Source of the DNA: CAVYHJ01 sp963768165 [NCBI: uncultured bacterium]
Lineage (GTDB): Bacteria; UBP4; UBA4092
DNA length: 64,000 nt
Reading direction: 5' to 3'
Assembly (NCBI GenBank): GCA_963768165.1
Contig: CAVYHJ010000007.1
Span: forward strand, 43,940 to 107,939
Both the position numbers and the translations under genes were made by a program. Position 1 is the stretch's first letter. The number at the start of each line of letters is the position of its first letter. A model generated the notes under the pieces. The model was not told the DNA's origin. It was given only the letters and a program-made list of their open reading frames with translations, and did no database searches. Positions 16,968 to 26,503 of this stretch are shown piece after piece.

Positions 16968-18674
16968 TTATTTTTGCTTATGTGCGAGACAACGCTGCAG
17001 ATTATTTTGCGCTTCTGTAAAATCCGGTTTGATTTTTAATGCGACGGTAAATTGCTGAATTGCTTCATCCCATTTCCCCTGTTGGCCGAGAATCACTCCC
17101 AGGGTATTGTGCCCTTCAGCGAAATCCGGTTGGATAAGAAAGGCTTGATTTAAGCAGGACAACGCTTCATCCAATTTCCCTTGTTTAAATTTCACTATCG
17201 CCAAGGCATCGCGCGCCTGTACCCCCTGGGGTTCCAGAGATATGGACTTAAGTAACGCGTCTTGTGCTTCTGTCAATTTCCCTTCTTCCTCCAACATATG
17301 CCCCAAATTAAAATACGCGCCCGCGTCTTTGGGATTATGGTGGATCACTATGGTTATATGTTCGACCGCTTCGGCATATTTCCCTCGATCTCCCAGCGCC
17401 ACCGCCAGATTACTATGGGCTGCCCAGGCCTGGGGATTGACTTCCAAATTATAGCGAAAAAGAGTTTCCATATTTTGGTATGTTTCTGCTTGTTGCCAAG
17501 TCAATGTCCCAAGAACAAGAAGTAATCCTGTGACAACAAGTTTCAAATAGCGAGTGTCGAGAAACTTGACAATCCCTGCAGAAAATAACGCTATCAATCC
17601 GATACTTGGCACATATTGATACCGGTCGGCAACAAAAGAATATGCCATAAAACTATAATTCACAAAACCCATTGTTGGAATCAAAGATACAATAAAAAAC
17701 AAGACTGCTACCAGAGGCCCTTTTCCAATTTGATTTTTCGCCAGATATAGAATCACGAGTACACAGACAATAAATAGTGGAAAGAGCCAAGCCGTCCAAG
17801 TCGTTGGAAAAACTTGAGGATAAATAGTCATTAAAGGCACTGGCCAAATCAATTTCCAAGCGTAAAAGCACACTGACCGGCTGGCAATTAGAAATCGTTG
17901 TAGAAACGATAATTCAAATAACAGAACTTGTCGTCGTTGACCCAGCCAAACCGTGAGTTCTCCGATTATACATGCTCCCCCAATAAATGGGATCAAATAC
18001 AAGAGAATTTTCTTCCACTCATTCGGATATTTCCACCACGTCCAAATTAAAATAACTCCAGGAAGGACTACGGTCACTGGTTTGCTTAAGAGTGCCATAA
18101 GAAATAGGAGGATGGAACAGACATAGAGAGCCCAATGTTTTTCTTTTATAAACTTTATAAATGTTCCGAATGATCCCAGAAAAAAAGCAGTAGACAGAAC
18201 ACCTTTTCGTTCCATTACCCAAGCGACCGCTTCTACGTGTACCGGATGAACCGCAAAAATGGCGGCAGCGATCCATGCGCCGGGGAGTGCCAATTCAGAG
18301 AGTATCCACCAGAGTAAAAAGGTATTGAGAACGTGCAACAGAATATTATCTATGTGGTATCCCATGGGAGAAGTAGGAGATGGCATGAAATGTAGGAGAT
18401 GGCATGAAATGTCCAAAAGATGGTATTCCGCCCAAAAAGTGGTATAGACCAAGGGCCAGTATCTTCCATCCAAAGGAACGGCAGACGAATCCGTCCATAT
18501 TTTGACCAGCCCACTCCCCGACCGCAGCACGGGACTGTCGTACACCATAACATCATCCCAAACATATCCCGCTTTTATGGCAGGAATATAAATAATAAAT
18601 ATCAGTAGAACGAGTAAGAGTCCTTGAATTTTTTTAGACCATAGCGCGTTGGTTTCCTGTGTGGAATTTTCCAT
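16968..18674 (-). CDS. TMTC-like membrane protein with C-terminal TPRs, third paralog
   Basis: A 568-residue protein of the same family as the genes at 1223 and 3141: YVWDD loop, HPVHVEAVAWVMERKG, polytopic membrane domain, then four TPRs from about residue 415 and a cap. Compared with its paralogs it carries about 12 extra residues (around CHLLHFMPSPTS) in an extracytoplasmic loop. The underlying DNA contains a 19-bp tandem duplication (18373-18410), so the insertion looks recent. It is convergent with the glycoside hydrolase pair. A role in surface or protein glycosylation is inferred. Confidence 0.8.
   Translation of the reverse strand: MENSTQETNALWSKKIQGLLLVLLIFIIYIPAIKAGYVWDDVMVYDSPVLRSGSGLVKIWTDSSAVPLDGRYWPLVYTTFWAEYHLLDISCHLLHFMPSPTSPMGYHIDNILLHVLNTFLLWWILSELALPGAWIAAAIFAVHPVHVEAVAWVMERKGVLSTAFFLGSFGTFIKFIKEKHWALYVCSILLFLMALLSKPVTVVLPGVILIWTWWKYPNEWKKILLYLIPFIGGACIIGELTVWLGQRRQVLLFELSFLQRFLIASRSVCFYAWKLIWPVPLMTIYPQVFPTTWTAWLFPLFIVCVLVILYLAKNQIGKGPLVAVLFFIVSLIPTMGFVNYSFMAYSFVADRYQYVPSIGLIALFSAGIVKFLDTRYLKLVVTGLLLVLGTLTWQQAETYQNMETLFRYNLEVNPQAWAAHSNLAVALGDRGKYAEAVEHITIVIHHNPKDAGAYFNLGHMLEEEGKLTEAQDALLKSISLEPQGVQARDALAIVKFKQGKLDEALSCLNQAFLIQPDFAEGHNTLGVILGQQGKWDEAIQQFTVALKIKPDFTEAQNNLQRCLAHKQK
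18373..18410. repeat. 19-bp tandem duplication inside a coding region
   Basis: GTAGGAGATGGCATGAAAT occurs twice head to tail with no mismatch, within the TPR protein gene. The GGAGATGGyATG word also occurs in the intergenic repeat at 10369-10461. Confidence 0.7.
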
Positions 18675-18731
18675 ATATATAATTTGCTATTTCTGTTTAT
18701 TATACCAGAGGAACCGCATTATGCGATTCTC

Positions 18732-18740
18732 TGTTATAAT
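18732..18740 (+). promoter_or_regulatory. Extended -10 promoter of msrAB
   Basis: TGTTATAAT is a consensus extended -10 element about 48 bp before the first ATG. No good -35 box is present at the proper distance, as is common for extended -10 promoters. Confidence 0.5.
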
Positions 18741-18788
18741 GGATAGTCGGGCAAAAGATAATCAAATCTTTTTGCGAGGTAAGGTCTT

Positions 18789-19949
18789 ATGTTTAAACTA
18801 AAATATCTGATTATTGGCATTCTAGTAATCATCGCCATCGTCGGAAGTGCCCTGATGACATTTCATGCCTTCTCTCAGGGCATAGCGAATTCAAATAACA
18901 CACAGGAGAATCACATGTCCACACTAGATTATGACAAATCGAAATTCAATGCCGCGATTTTCGCAGGGGGATGTTTTTGGTGTATGACTCCGCCGTTTGA
19001 AAAATTGGACGGCGTGCAAAAAGTCATTTGCGGATATACCGGCGGGACCAAGGAAAATCCAACGTATGAGGAAGTTTGTACAGGTGCAACCGGCCATTTG
19101 GAATCGGTTTTTGTAATATACGATCCCAAGAAAGTTACCTATTCCCAATTGCTGGATACCTTTTGGAAAAACGTTGACCCGACCGACCCGGAAGGACAAT
19201 TCGTGGATAAGGGACATCAATATCAAACCGCTATTTTTTATCAGGATGACGAACAAAAAAATCTGGCGCAAATGTCCAAAGACCAATTGCAAAACTCCCA
19301 TATTTATAACAAACCCATTGTGACAGAGATTCGACCCTTCACCAAATTCTATGCGGCGGAAGATTATCATCAGGACTATTACAAAAAAAGCCCCATCCGA
19401 TATAAATTATACGCCCAAGGGTCAGGTCGGGAACAATATATTGAAAGCGTCTGGGGTTCTAGTAAGTCCTTTAAGACTGTCGTCCAACAAGAAACTCCTA
19501 CAACAAAGACCTACGCCCGTCCGTCTGACGCGGAAATCAAAAAAGAGTTGACCCCATTGCAGTATCAGGTGACACAAAAAGACGGCACCGAACCCCCGTT
19601 CCATAACACCTATTGGGACAATCATAAGGAAGGGATCTATGTGGACGTTGTCTCCGGTGAACCTTTATTTAGTTCCACGGATAAATACGAATCGGGTACC
19701 GGCTGGCCCAGTTTCACCAAACCCATTGACCCGAAATATATCGTGACCAAAGGAGACAACACGTTGGGAATGGAACGAACTGAAGTACGCAGCAAAATCG
19801 CTAATTCCCATTTAGGTCATCTATTCGATGATGGACCGAAACCCACGGGTCTGCGCTATTGCATGAACTCCGCTTCTTTACGATTCATTTCAAAAGAAGA
19901 TTTGGAAAAAGAAGGGTACGGAGACTATCTGGCGTTATTCAAGAAATAA
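18789..19949 (+). CDS. msrAB: Fused peptide methionine sulfoxide reductase MsrA-MsrB
   Basis: A 386-residue protein. Residues 1-25 form a membrane anchor or signal segment. MsrA (about 54-210) carries GCFWC with catalytic C62, and MsrB (about 250-375) carries RYCMNSAS with catalytic C358. It repairs both S- and R-methionine sulfoxide in proteins. The zinc-binding CxxC pairs of many MsrB domains are absent (SGEPLF replaces CGxxL). The N-terminal hydrophobic segment points to an envelope location. A second ATG at 18915 has a strong AGGAGAA site and would give a cytosolic form lacking the anchor, so two products are possible. A TlpA-like thioredoxin at 27896 is a candidate reductant. Confidence 0.92.
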   Translation: MFKLKYLIIGILVIIAIVGSALMTFHAFSQGIANSNNTQENHMSTLDYDKSKFNAAIFAGGCFWCMTPPFEKLDGVQKVICGYTGGTKENPTYEEVCTGATGHLESVFVIYDPKKVTYSQLLDTFWKNVDPTDPEGQFVDKGHQYQTAIFYQDDEQKNLAQMSKDQLQNSHIYNKPIVTEIRPFTKFYAAEDYHQDYYKKSPIRYKLYAQGSGREQYIESVWGSSKSFKTVVQQETPTTKTYARPSDAEIKKELTPLQYQVTQKDGTEPPFHNTYWDNHKEGIYVDVVSGEPLFSSTDKYESGTGWPSFTKPIDPKYIVTKGDNTLGMERTEVRSKIANSHLGHLFDDGPKPTGLRYCMNSASLRFISKEDLEKEGYGDYLALFKK

Positions 19950-20042
19950 CCTTATCTTTTCATATCTCTCCTTTTGAAGAAGAGGGAACGAGGGGGAGGT
20001 GGGCACAAATCCCTGTTTTGTTCTTTGTTAAACCGCAGTAAG

Positions 20043-20819
20043 TTATTCCTTTGATAAAAGAGTGGTTAAAAATGTATGACTCTCCAAAGCGTCCTCTCTC
20101 ATGTTTTGAGACGACGCCTCAATACTGATACCCCCGGTATATCCAATCTTTTTTAACCGCGCGATAAATCCCGCGTAATCGGCTAAATCCGTTTTCTTGG
20201 GATATATTCCTCCCACTGGATTGGCGATATGAATGTGTTTGAGATATTCTTTTCCGATCTCCAACACGATATCAGGACTTTCTTTTTCATTGCACATATG
20301 CCAATAGTCAATTAATAATCGCAACCGGGGATGGTTTATCGCTTTCACAAATCTCAGTCCTTCCCTACCCGTATTCACAAAATTCGTTTGCCGGATGGGC
20401 AGCGGTTCCAGCACTACCGTAATATCATTCTTTTGAGCTAGCTCTCCCGCAAGTTCCAGAAATGCGATCATCTGTTCATCCGCTGTTGCCTTGTCAAATC
20501 CGTCGGGTATCTTCCGTGCATGTCCGCTCCCGAACACAACGATTTTTCCTCCCAATTCTTTCGCGCGCAAAAACGCTTTCTCAACATGCTCACGGATAGC
20601 CGCATGATTAATCTCATTCCCAATGATATGAAACCCAACGGGAAATAAACAGTTGAACGCATAGACCGGTAGCGGAGAACTCGCGGCATATTCCTTAATT
20701 TTCTGGTATTCACTTGCATTTTTCGTGGCGATCTCTCCGATATTTAATTCGATATAGGAATATCCCATATCTTTGAGTAAACAGGATTCTGATAGTGCGG
20801 CACATATACCTAATTTCAT
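20043..20819 (-). CDS. Sugar phosphate isomerase/epimerase-like TIM barrel
   Basis: A 258-residue protein of the xylose isomerase-like/AP endonuclease 2 superfamily. Visible features are the YIELN strand end, VFGSGHARKIPDG after beta-4, the metal-ligand strand VVLEPLP, LLIDYWHM, HIHIANP and the C-terminal SIEAS. These glutamate, aspartate and histidine positions fit the divalent metal site of this fold. Members interconvert or epimerise sugars and inositols; the substrate cannot be given. No signal peptide. It stands alone on the minus strand between msrAB and a broken gene. Confidence 0.75.
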   Translation of the reverse strand: MKLGICAALSESCLLKDMGYSYIELNIGEIATKNASEYQKIKEYAASSPLPVYAFNCLFPVGFHIIGNEINHAAIREHVEKAFLRAKELGGKIVVFGSGHARKIPDGFDKATADEQMIAFLELAGELAQKNDITVVLEPLPIRQTNFVNTGREGLRFVKAINHPRLRLLIDYWHMCNEKESPDIVLEIGKEYLKHIHIANPVGGIYPKKTDLADYAGFIARLKKIGYTGGISIEASSQNMREDALESHTFLTTLLSKE

Positions 20820-20893
20820 AATGGTTTCGATAGCTTCCTTTCGTATTGAGCAGTCATGAAGAATGATTTGATTGTAATATATATAATAACACT

Positions 20894-21241
20894 TTATCTC
20901 TTCCGCTTGTTTCGTTCTTCCGCATTAAAGACTTTCCAAGCCGTTTGCTCCAAACTTGGATTTCCGGTTATTATACTTCCATAAGCTAATACCTTATACA
21001 CCGCTCCAGTATTCACAGACTTCACTTTCCCATTCCTACCGACTTCCTGCCCCAATCCCGTGCGTGTATTCCCCGTTGGGTCAACTGAACCGTCTGCCAT
21101 AATACGAGGCAATAACCATCCTACGCCTCTATTGAGCATCCCATTCATTTCCTTTCGTATATTTATAGAAAAATGCTCCGTTATTGCTTTAGATAAGATT
21201 CCTTTATTAATAGAGGATAAACGTAGTATAATTACTACCAT
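20894..21241 (-). pseudogene. Probable fragment of a larger (secreted hydrolase-like) gene
   Basis: An open frame of 115 codons. The middle (VGWLLPRIMADGSVDPTGN, then TGLGQEVGRNGKVKSVN) reads like the C-terminal part of a larger protein, with protein-like composition, but there is no domain start, signal peptide or convincing ribosome site. The first ATG lies three bases from the divergent gene at 21245. I treat it as a remnant. It could also be a short real gene of unknown function. Confidence 0.35.
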
Positions 21242-21244
21242 AAT

Positions 21245-22039
21245 ATGAAATCTTTCTCTGTACGTTTAAGGGCGTATCTTAAAAAAAATAATCTCTCTCA
21301 GTATCGTTTCGCCAAAAATATTTCTCTGGAAACGAAACATAAATTCAAGTGTACTTTAAGTAATATACAACGGTGGGCGAATCACCATAAACCTCGTGCG
21401 AGTTCCTATGAAAGTGCTCTTGTGATGAAAATCGTCCAGGACTGGGAAAAATCCAAAGGAATCCATCATCTTCCATCGGGCGGGAAAACTCAGAATCCAT
21501 CCGCGAATGGAAGAAATGTGATGTTAAATAAAAAGTGGAAAGGCTTGGAAACCTTGTCCTTTTTTGAAAGGAGAGAAATTGTAGATACATTTTGTAATAG
21601 TGGCCATTCTCTCTCTTCCGTATTAACCCCCCGCCAGGAGAAAATCATCCGGTGGCATTTTGGGTTGAATAAATCCAAAAAATCTCTTAACATGACGGCC
21701 ATAGCGCGTAAACTTCGGGTTACCGGACCAACGGTGCGGAGTATCATTTTTACCAGTCTCCGCAGATTAACCTATCCCCATCTCCCGGTCGGAATAGGTC
21801 TTCAGTGCAAGTCTTTTCAAAATAAAAAGAAGGTTCTGGATGATTATTTCAAAACAGGTCGCTCCTTGTCAGATGTCTTAGACAAAAAGGAGACGGCGAT
21901 TATCCAGTTACGTTATGGATTAGATGGACGAAAATCCTCGACCCTTCAGGCGATTGGAAATCAGTATGGGGTAACGAGGGAAGCTGTTCGAATGACTATT
22001 TTACGAAGTCTCCAAAAACTGGAAAAATCTCTGCGTTGA
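21245..22039 (+). CDS. DNA-binding protein: HTH domain plus two sigma region 4-like domains
   Basis: A 264-residue protein in three parts. Residues 1-70 resemble an XRE-type helix-turn-helix (NNLSQYRFAKNISLE). Residues about 115-180 (LTPRQEKIIRWHFGLN, then RVTGPTVRSIIFTSLRRL) and about 200-262 (KKETAIIQLRYGLDG, then GVTREAVRMTILRSLQKL) are each like sigma-70 region 4. The two sigma-4-like units are a repeat of each other. There is no region 2, so it is not a complete sigma factor. It probably binds DNA at promoters; the target is unknown. It starts almost at the left neighbour's start, so a shared divergent promoter region would be very short. Confidence 0.65.
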   Translation: MKSFSVRLRAYLKKNNLSQYRFAKNISLETKHKFKCTLSNIQRWANHHKPRASSYESALVMKIVQDWEKSKGIHHLPSGGKTQNPSANGRNVMLNKKWKGLETLSFFERREIVDTFCNSGHSLSSVLTPRQEKIIRWHFGLNKSKKSLNMTAIARKLRVTGPTVRSIIFTSLRRLTYPHLPVGIGLQCKSFQNKKKVLDDYFKTGRSLSDVLDKKETAIIQLRYGLDGRKSSTLQAIGNQYGVTREAVRMTILRSLQKLEKSLR

Positions 22040-22304
22040 AATTGGATACCCTTTTCTTTCTCGGCGACCACGTCATCGTCTAAATCCTTAAAATTCCGGT
22101 TCCGCCATTTTCCCAATTAACTTATTAATCTGGTTTAACGTAGTTAACCTTTCCCTTCATTCCTGATTCTATTTCACCCTCTCGCCCATTCTCCGTTTCT
22201 CCATTACCATCCACTCTTTCCCTTGACTCCGGGTTCTAAGAGGGAGTATGCTATCGGTAATAATAACCATACACATCTTAAAGAAAAAAGGAGTACTGAT
22301 TATA

Positions 22305-23234
22305 ATGAAATTCTTTTTATTCAGAAGTCTCTATCTATTATTATTTTTGTTACTGGTATTTCCCTCGTACGCCAAAACCCCGCAAGAAGCAAGAAATGAA
22401 TTGGCGCAATTGAAGATTGAATATAGCGAAAATGCGTTTCGCGATTATGTCAAGCAAGGCAAAACCGATATTGTGAAACTGTTCCTGGATGCGGGAATGG
22501 ATCCCAATACGAAAGACTACTATAATCAGACCGCCTTGATGGATGCGGCTATGATGGGTCGTATAGATATTGTTCAGGCCTTGATTGACAAAGGGGCGGA
22601 CGTCCAGGCGAAAAACGAGTTTGGTGCGACCGCCTTAAGCATGGCTTCACAGGGAAATCATTATGGCATCGTAAAACTCTTACAAGACGCCCAGGCAAAC
22701 GCCAAAATCCGGCAAGATGCACGTAATAAATTGGCGCAAATGAAGATTACTTATAGCGAAGATGAGTTTCTCTTTTGTGCAGAGGAAGGCAAAACTGATG
22801 CCGTAAAATTGTTTTTAGATGCAGGAATGAATCCGAATACGAAAGACAGCACGGTTGGAACAGCTTTAATGTGGGCGGCAGGGAAAGGCCATGCGAATAT
22901 CGTACAAGCTTTATTAGACAAAGGTGCGGATGTTAATGCAACACAAATCAGGGGCGTTACCGCCTTGATGGATGCGGCATTTAATGGAAATACACTTACT
23001 ATACAAATTTTATTGACTAGCGGAGCATTGCTTAATGCGAAAAACGCCGATGGGTGGACTGCTTTGATGTATGCAGCATGGACTGGTCATTTGGAAGCAG
23101 TTCAAGTTTTGTTGGCTAATAAGGCAGATATCAATGCAAAAGATAAAAAAGGGAGAACCGCTTTGAAGATGGCGACAGATTTGAAGCATCCCGCCATCGT
23201 AAAACTCCTAAAAGCTGCCGGAGCGAAAGAATAA
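22305..23234 (+). CDS. Exported ankyrin-repeat protein 1
   Basis: A 309-residue protein. The start at 22305 is chosen for the AAAAAAGGAG site upstream. It has a signal peptide ending FPSYA, then a short family module (KTPQEARNELAQLK, then VKLFLDAGMDPN) followed by ankyrin repeats with the usual TALMxAAxxGHxxIVQxLLxxGADV pattern. The family module recurs internally near residue 145, so this gene contains two units. Ankyrin repeats bind proteins, and export to the periplasm or outside is indicated. It is first in a cluster of four paralogs separated by palindromic repeats. Confidence 0.8.
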   Translation: MKFFLFRSLYLLLFLLLVFPSYAKTPQEARNELAQLKIEYSENAFRDYVKQGKTDIVKLFLDAGMDPNTKDYYNQTALMDAAMMGRIDIVQALIDKGADVQAKNEFGATALSMASQGNHYGIVKLLQDAQANAKIRQDARNKLAQMKITYSEDEFLFCAEEGKTDAVKLFLDAGMNPNTKDSTVGTALMWAAGKGHANIVQALLDKGADVNATQIRGVTALMDAAFNGNTLTIQILLTSGALLNAKNADGWTALMYAAWTGHLEAVQVLLANKADINAKDKKGRTALKMATDLKHPAIVKLLKAAGAKE

Positions 23235-23246
23235 GAGAATCACTCT

Positions 23247-23281
23247 GCGTCGGGAAAGTAATGCAGTGGATTTCCCGACGC
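23247..23281. repeat. CGTCGGGAA palindromic repeat
   Basis: GCGTCGGGAAA at 23247-23257 and its exact complement at 23271-23281, between two ankyrin genes. Confidence 0.65.
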
Positions 23282-23310
23282 CGTACATTCTTAGGAAAAA
23301 AGGAGTAGCA

Positions 23311-24114
23311 ATGAGTATGAAAATGAAAACATTACTATGTTTCTCTCCACTATTATTTTCGTTGCTTGTAATCCATTCCTACGCCAAAACACCGGAAGAA
23401 GCGAAAGATGCATTGGCGCAAATGAAAATTACCTATAGCGTAGATGAGTTTCTCTTTTGTGCGAAGCAAGGCAAAACTAACACTATAAACTTGTTTTTAG
23501 ATGCGGGAATGAATCCGAATGTGAAAGATGCCACGGATTGGACCCCCTTGATATATGCGACAACGAATGACCATACGGAGACCGTACAACTTCTATTAGC
23601 CAAAGGCGCCGACGTCAATGCGAAAACCAAGAGCGGTTGGACGGCTTTGATGGGAGCGGTACATAATGGTTCTACGGAGGTCGTGGAAACTTTATTAGCC
23701 AAAAGCGCAGAGCTCAATGCGAAAGATAAAATGGGTCGGACTATCTTGATATTTGCGGCAGAGAATGGACAATTGGATATCGTGCAAGCCCTATTGGCAA
23801 AAGGCGCGGATGTCAATGCGCAAGACAATGATGGGGAAACCGCCTTGATGGAGGCGGCAAATATGGGACATACTGAAATCGTCGAAGCTTTGTTAGCCAA
23901 AGGAACTTATGTCAATGCGAAAAACAACCACCTTTGGACCGCCTTGATATGGGCGGCAAAAAATGGCCACAGAGAGATCGTGTCAGACTTATTGGTAAAT
24001 GGTGCCGCGGTCAATGTGAAAGCGGACAATGGCATGACTGCCTTGATGTACGCGGCATTAAATAGGCATCCCGATATCGTAAAACTCCTAAAGAATGCCG
24101 GGGCGAAAGAATAA
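23311..24114 (+). CDS. Exported ankyrin-repeat protein 2
   Basis: A 267-residue paralog. The start at 23311 follows AAAAAAGGAG by five bases. It has a signal peptide ending HSYA, the family module KTPEEAKDALAQMK, then about six ankyrin repeats (for example LLAKGADVNAQDNDGETAL) and a cap ending in KLLKNAGAKE, the C-terminus shared by the cluster. Probably a periplasmic or secreted protein-binding scaffold; the partner is unknown. Confidence 0.8.
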   Translation: MSMKMKTLLCFSPLLFSLLVIHSYAKTPEEAKDALAQMKITYSVDEFLFCAKQGKTNTINLFLDAGMNPNVKDATDWTPLIYATTNDHTETVQLLLAKGADVNAKTKSGWTALMGAVHNGSTEVVETLLAKSAELNAKDKMGRTILIFAAENGQLDIVQALLAKGADVNAQDNDGETALMEAANMGHTEIVEALLAKGTYVNAKNNHLWTALIWAAKNGHREIVSDLLVNGAAVNVKADNGMTALMYAALNRHPDIVKLLKNAGAKE

Positions 24115-24164
24115 TAAAAGAAAGTTTCAAGTTTAAAGTTTCGGGTTTCAAGTTAAGAAGAAGG

Positions 24165-24199
24165 GCATCGGGAAAGGATAGAGCGTTCATTCCCGACGC
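24165..24199. repeat. CATCGGGA/TCCCGACGC palindromic repeat
   Basis: Arms GCATCGGGA and TCCCGACGC (one G-T pair) around a GATAGAGCGTTCAT-type loop. It is preceded by a run of AAGTTTC-like words, the same composite seen near 10500, 26430 and 30960. Confidence 0.55.
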
Positions 24200-24206
24200 A
24201 GAGGAA

Positions 24207-24527
24207 ATGATGCATATAGTCTATATATTTATGTTCATAATGGCATTTATATCCTTTCCGTTATGTTTCTCTTGCTCAGTCTATTATGATATTAAGTGTC
24301 GCTTTTATTTTAAGAAGCATTTTCCTGACTTTGGCAAAGGATTTAGTGGTGGGTGGCATGCTTTCCATAATACGAAAAAATTTCGGGATTATCTGTTGGA
24401 GAAAGGTGTAACAACTGAAACTACAACATTAAAAATGTATGTTTATCAAGAAAGAATGTGTTTTCTTCTAGCTATGATTAGCTTAATTTTACTTTGGATT
24501 TTTGCGCATTTAAGTCAGATGATTTAG
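24207..24527 (+). CDS. Small membrane protein of unknown function
   Basis: A 106-residue protein with an N-terminal membrane segment (IVYIFMFIMAFISFPLCF), a soluble middle of about 50 residues with aromatic and charged residues (FYFKKHFPDFGKGFSGGW), and a C-terminal membrane segment (LAMISLILLWIFAHL). Not recognised. It sits between ankyrin genes 2 and 3 and between two palindromic repeats; no partner is evident. Confidence 0.5.
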   Translation: MMHIVYIFMFIMAFISFPLCFSCSVYYDIKCRFYFKKHFPDFGKGFSGGWHAFHNTKKFRDYLLEKGVTTETTTLKMYVYQERMCFLLAMISLILLWIFAHLSQMI

Positions 24528-24545
24528 ATAGACTTGTTTTAATAT

Positions 24546-24585
24546 GCGTCGGGAATTTGAGCGTTCTTTGCGGTATTCCCGACGC
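24546..24585. repeat. CGTCGGGAA palindromic repeat
   Basis: GCGTCGGGAAT at 24546-24556 and its exact complement at 24575-24585. The loop is almost the same as that of the copy at 11499-11536. Confidence 0.65.
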
Positions 24586-24600
24586 TAATGTGAATCAATT

Positions 24601-26424
24601 ATGATGAAAATCTTTTCGTTCAAAAGTATCTACATTTTATTATTTTCGTTGCTGGTATTCCCTTCCTATGCCAAAACACCGCAAGAAGCGAAAGATGCAT
24701 TGGCGCAAATGAAAATAACCTATAGTGAAGATGAGTTTTTTAAATGTGCGGAAGATGGCAAAAAGGATGCAGTAAAATTGTTTTTAGATGCAGGGATGAA
24801 CCCGAACGCGAAAAACAAACTTGGAGAGACTATATTAATGTGGGCGGCAGGAAGTGGCTATATGGATATCGTTCAAACCTTATTGACCAAAGGGGCGGAG
24901 GTTGATGCGAAAGATAGTACAAATGGGACTGCCTTGATGAGGGCGGCACAGTATGGTCAAAGTAGTGTGGTGCAATTTTTATTGGCGAACGGGGCAGAGG
25001 TCAATGCGAAACACAATAATGATATTAGCGTCTTGATATTTGCGGCGTATGGCGGCCATGCTGATACCCTTCAAGTTTTACTAAACAACGGAGCCGAGAT
25101 CAATGCAAAAACCAAGGAAGGTAAGACCGCTTTAATGTTTGCGGCAGATACAGGAAATGAGGAATCTGCACAAGTTTTATTAGCCCACGGAGCGGAGATC
25201 AATGCGAAAGCCAAGGATGGGAAAACCGCCTTGATGTCCGCATCATTGATGGGCTACACAAATATTGTACAAACCTTATTGGACAAAGGCGCGGAGATTA
25301 ATGCGCAAGATAACGATGGCGCGACCGCCTTGATGTGGGCAGCATCCGCCGGTCATACGGATACCGTACAAACCTTATTAGCCAGGGGGGCGATACTCAA
25401 TGCGAAAAACAAAAAAGGCAAAACGGCTTTGAATTATGCCGCATCCAGGAATCATGACGATATCGTAACTCTCTTACAAAGTGCCGGGGCAAAGCCCAAA
25501 ACACCCCAAGAAGCGAAGAAGGAATTGGCGCAAATGAAGATTAATTATAATGAACATGAATTTATAACTTGTGCAAAGGATGGCAAAACGGATGCTGTAA
25601 AATTGTTTTTAGATGCCGGGATGAATCCAAATATGAAAAACAACCAAGGCGAAACCGTCTTGATGGCGGCAGCCGTTTTAGGACATACGGAGACCGTCCA
25701 AGCCTTATTGGCACGCGGCGCAGAGATTAATGCGAAAGATAGTAATGGTATGACGGCCTTGATGGCGGCGGCACAAATTGGCTATACGGAAACCGTGCAA
25801 GCCTTATTAGCGTATGGCGCGGAGGTTAATGCGAAAGACAACCAAGGCTTTACCGTTTTGATGAATACGGCAATCAGAGCGCATACGGATACCGTTCAAG
25901 TTTTATTGAAACGCGGTGCCGATATCCATGCGAAAAACAACCAAGGTGAAACGGCATTGATGTTGTCCGCACAGAAAGGCTTTACGAATATAGTACAGGC
26001 TTTATTAGCGAAAGATACGGTGGTCAATGCAATAGATAACAGTGGCCAGACCGCATTGATTATTGCGGCAGCGAATGGACATACGGATATCGTACAAATC
26101 TTGTTGACCAAAGGGGCGGATGTCAATGCAAAAGAAAATCGAGGTTGGACGGCATTGATAGAGGCGGCATATTATGGACGTACATCAACAGTACAAGTTT
26201 TGCTGGCACGCGGCGCGCAGGTCAATGCGAAAGACACCGACGGTTGGTCCGCCTTGATGGTTGCGGCAAATTCAGGTTCTACCGATATTGTGAAAGCCCT
26301 ATTAGCCAAAGGCGCAGACGTCAATGCAAAAAATAATGCTAGACAAACCGCTTTGACATTAGCGGCAGAAAGGAAACATGACGATATCGTAAAACTCCTC
26401 AAGGATGCCGGAGCGAAAGAATAA
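24601..26424 (+). CDS. Exported ankyrin-repeat protein 3, two-module
   Basis: A 607-residue protein, the largest of the cluster. It has a signal peptide ending FPSYA, the family module KTPQEAKDALAQMK and about eight ankyrin repeats. Near residue 300 the family module returns (KTPQEAKKELAQMK, then VKLFLDAGMNPN), with about eight more repeats before the shared KLLKDAGAKE end. It therefore looks like a fusion of two paralogs that kept the second copy's pre-module but lost its signal peptide. An exported protein-binding scaffold; the partner is unknown. Confidence 0.8.
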   Translation: MMKIFSFKSIYILLFSLLVFPSYAKTPQEAKDALAQMKITYSEDEFFKCAEDGKKDAVKLFLDAGMNPNAKNKLGETILMWAAGSGYMDIVQTLLTKGAEVDAKDSTNGTALMRAAQYGQSSVVQFLLANGAEVNAKHNNDISVLIFAAYGGHADTLQVLLNNGAEINAKTKEGKTALMFAADTGNEESAQVLLAHGAEINAKAKDGKTALMSASLMGYTNIVQTLLDKGAEINAQDNDGATALMWAASAGHTDTVQTLLARGAILNAKNKKGKTALNYAASRNHDDIVTLLQSAGAKPKTPQEAKKELAQMKINYNEHEFITCAKDGKTDAVKLFLDAGMNPNMKNNQGETVLMAAAVLGHTETVQALLARGAEINAKDSNGMTALMAAAQIGYTETVQALLAYGAEVNAKDNQGFTVLMNTAIRAHTDTVQVLLKRGADIHAKNNQGETALMLSAQKGFTNIVQALLAKDTVVNAIDNSGQTALIIAAANGHTDIVQILLTKGADVNAKENRGWTALIEAAYYGRTSTVQVLLARGAQVNAKDTDGWSALMVAANSGSTDIVKALLAKGADVNAKNNARQTALTLAAERKHDDIVKLLKDAGAKE

Positions 26425-26503
26425 AAAAAGAAAGTTTAAAGTTTAAGGTTTCGAGTTTCAGGTTAAGAATGAAACAATTTTAGTGGGAAAAGGAGAACCT
26501 ATT

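Noticed and set aside
23433-23900. Long minus-strand open frame of 155 codons inside an ankyrin gene
   Set aside because: It is the antisense of the ankyrin repeats, low in complexity, and similar shadows appear in each paralog.
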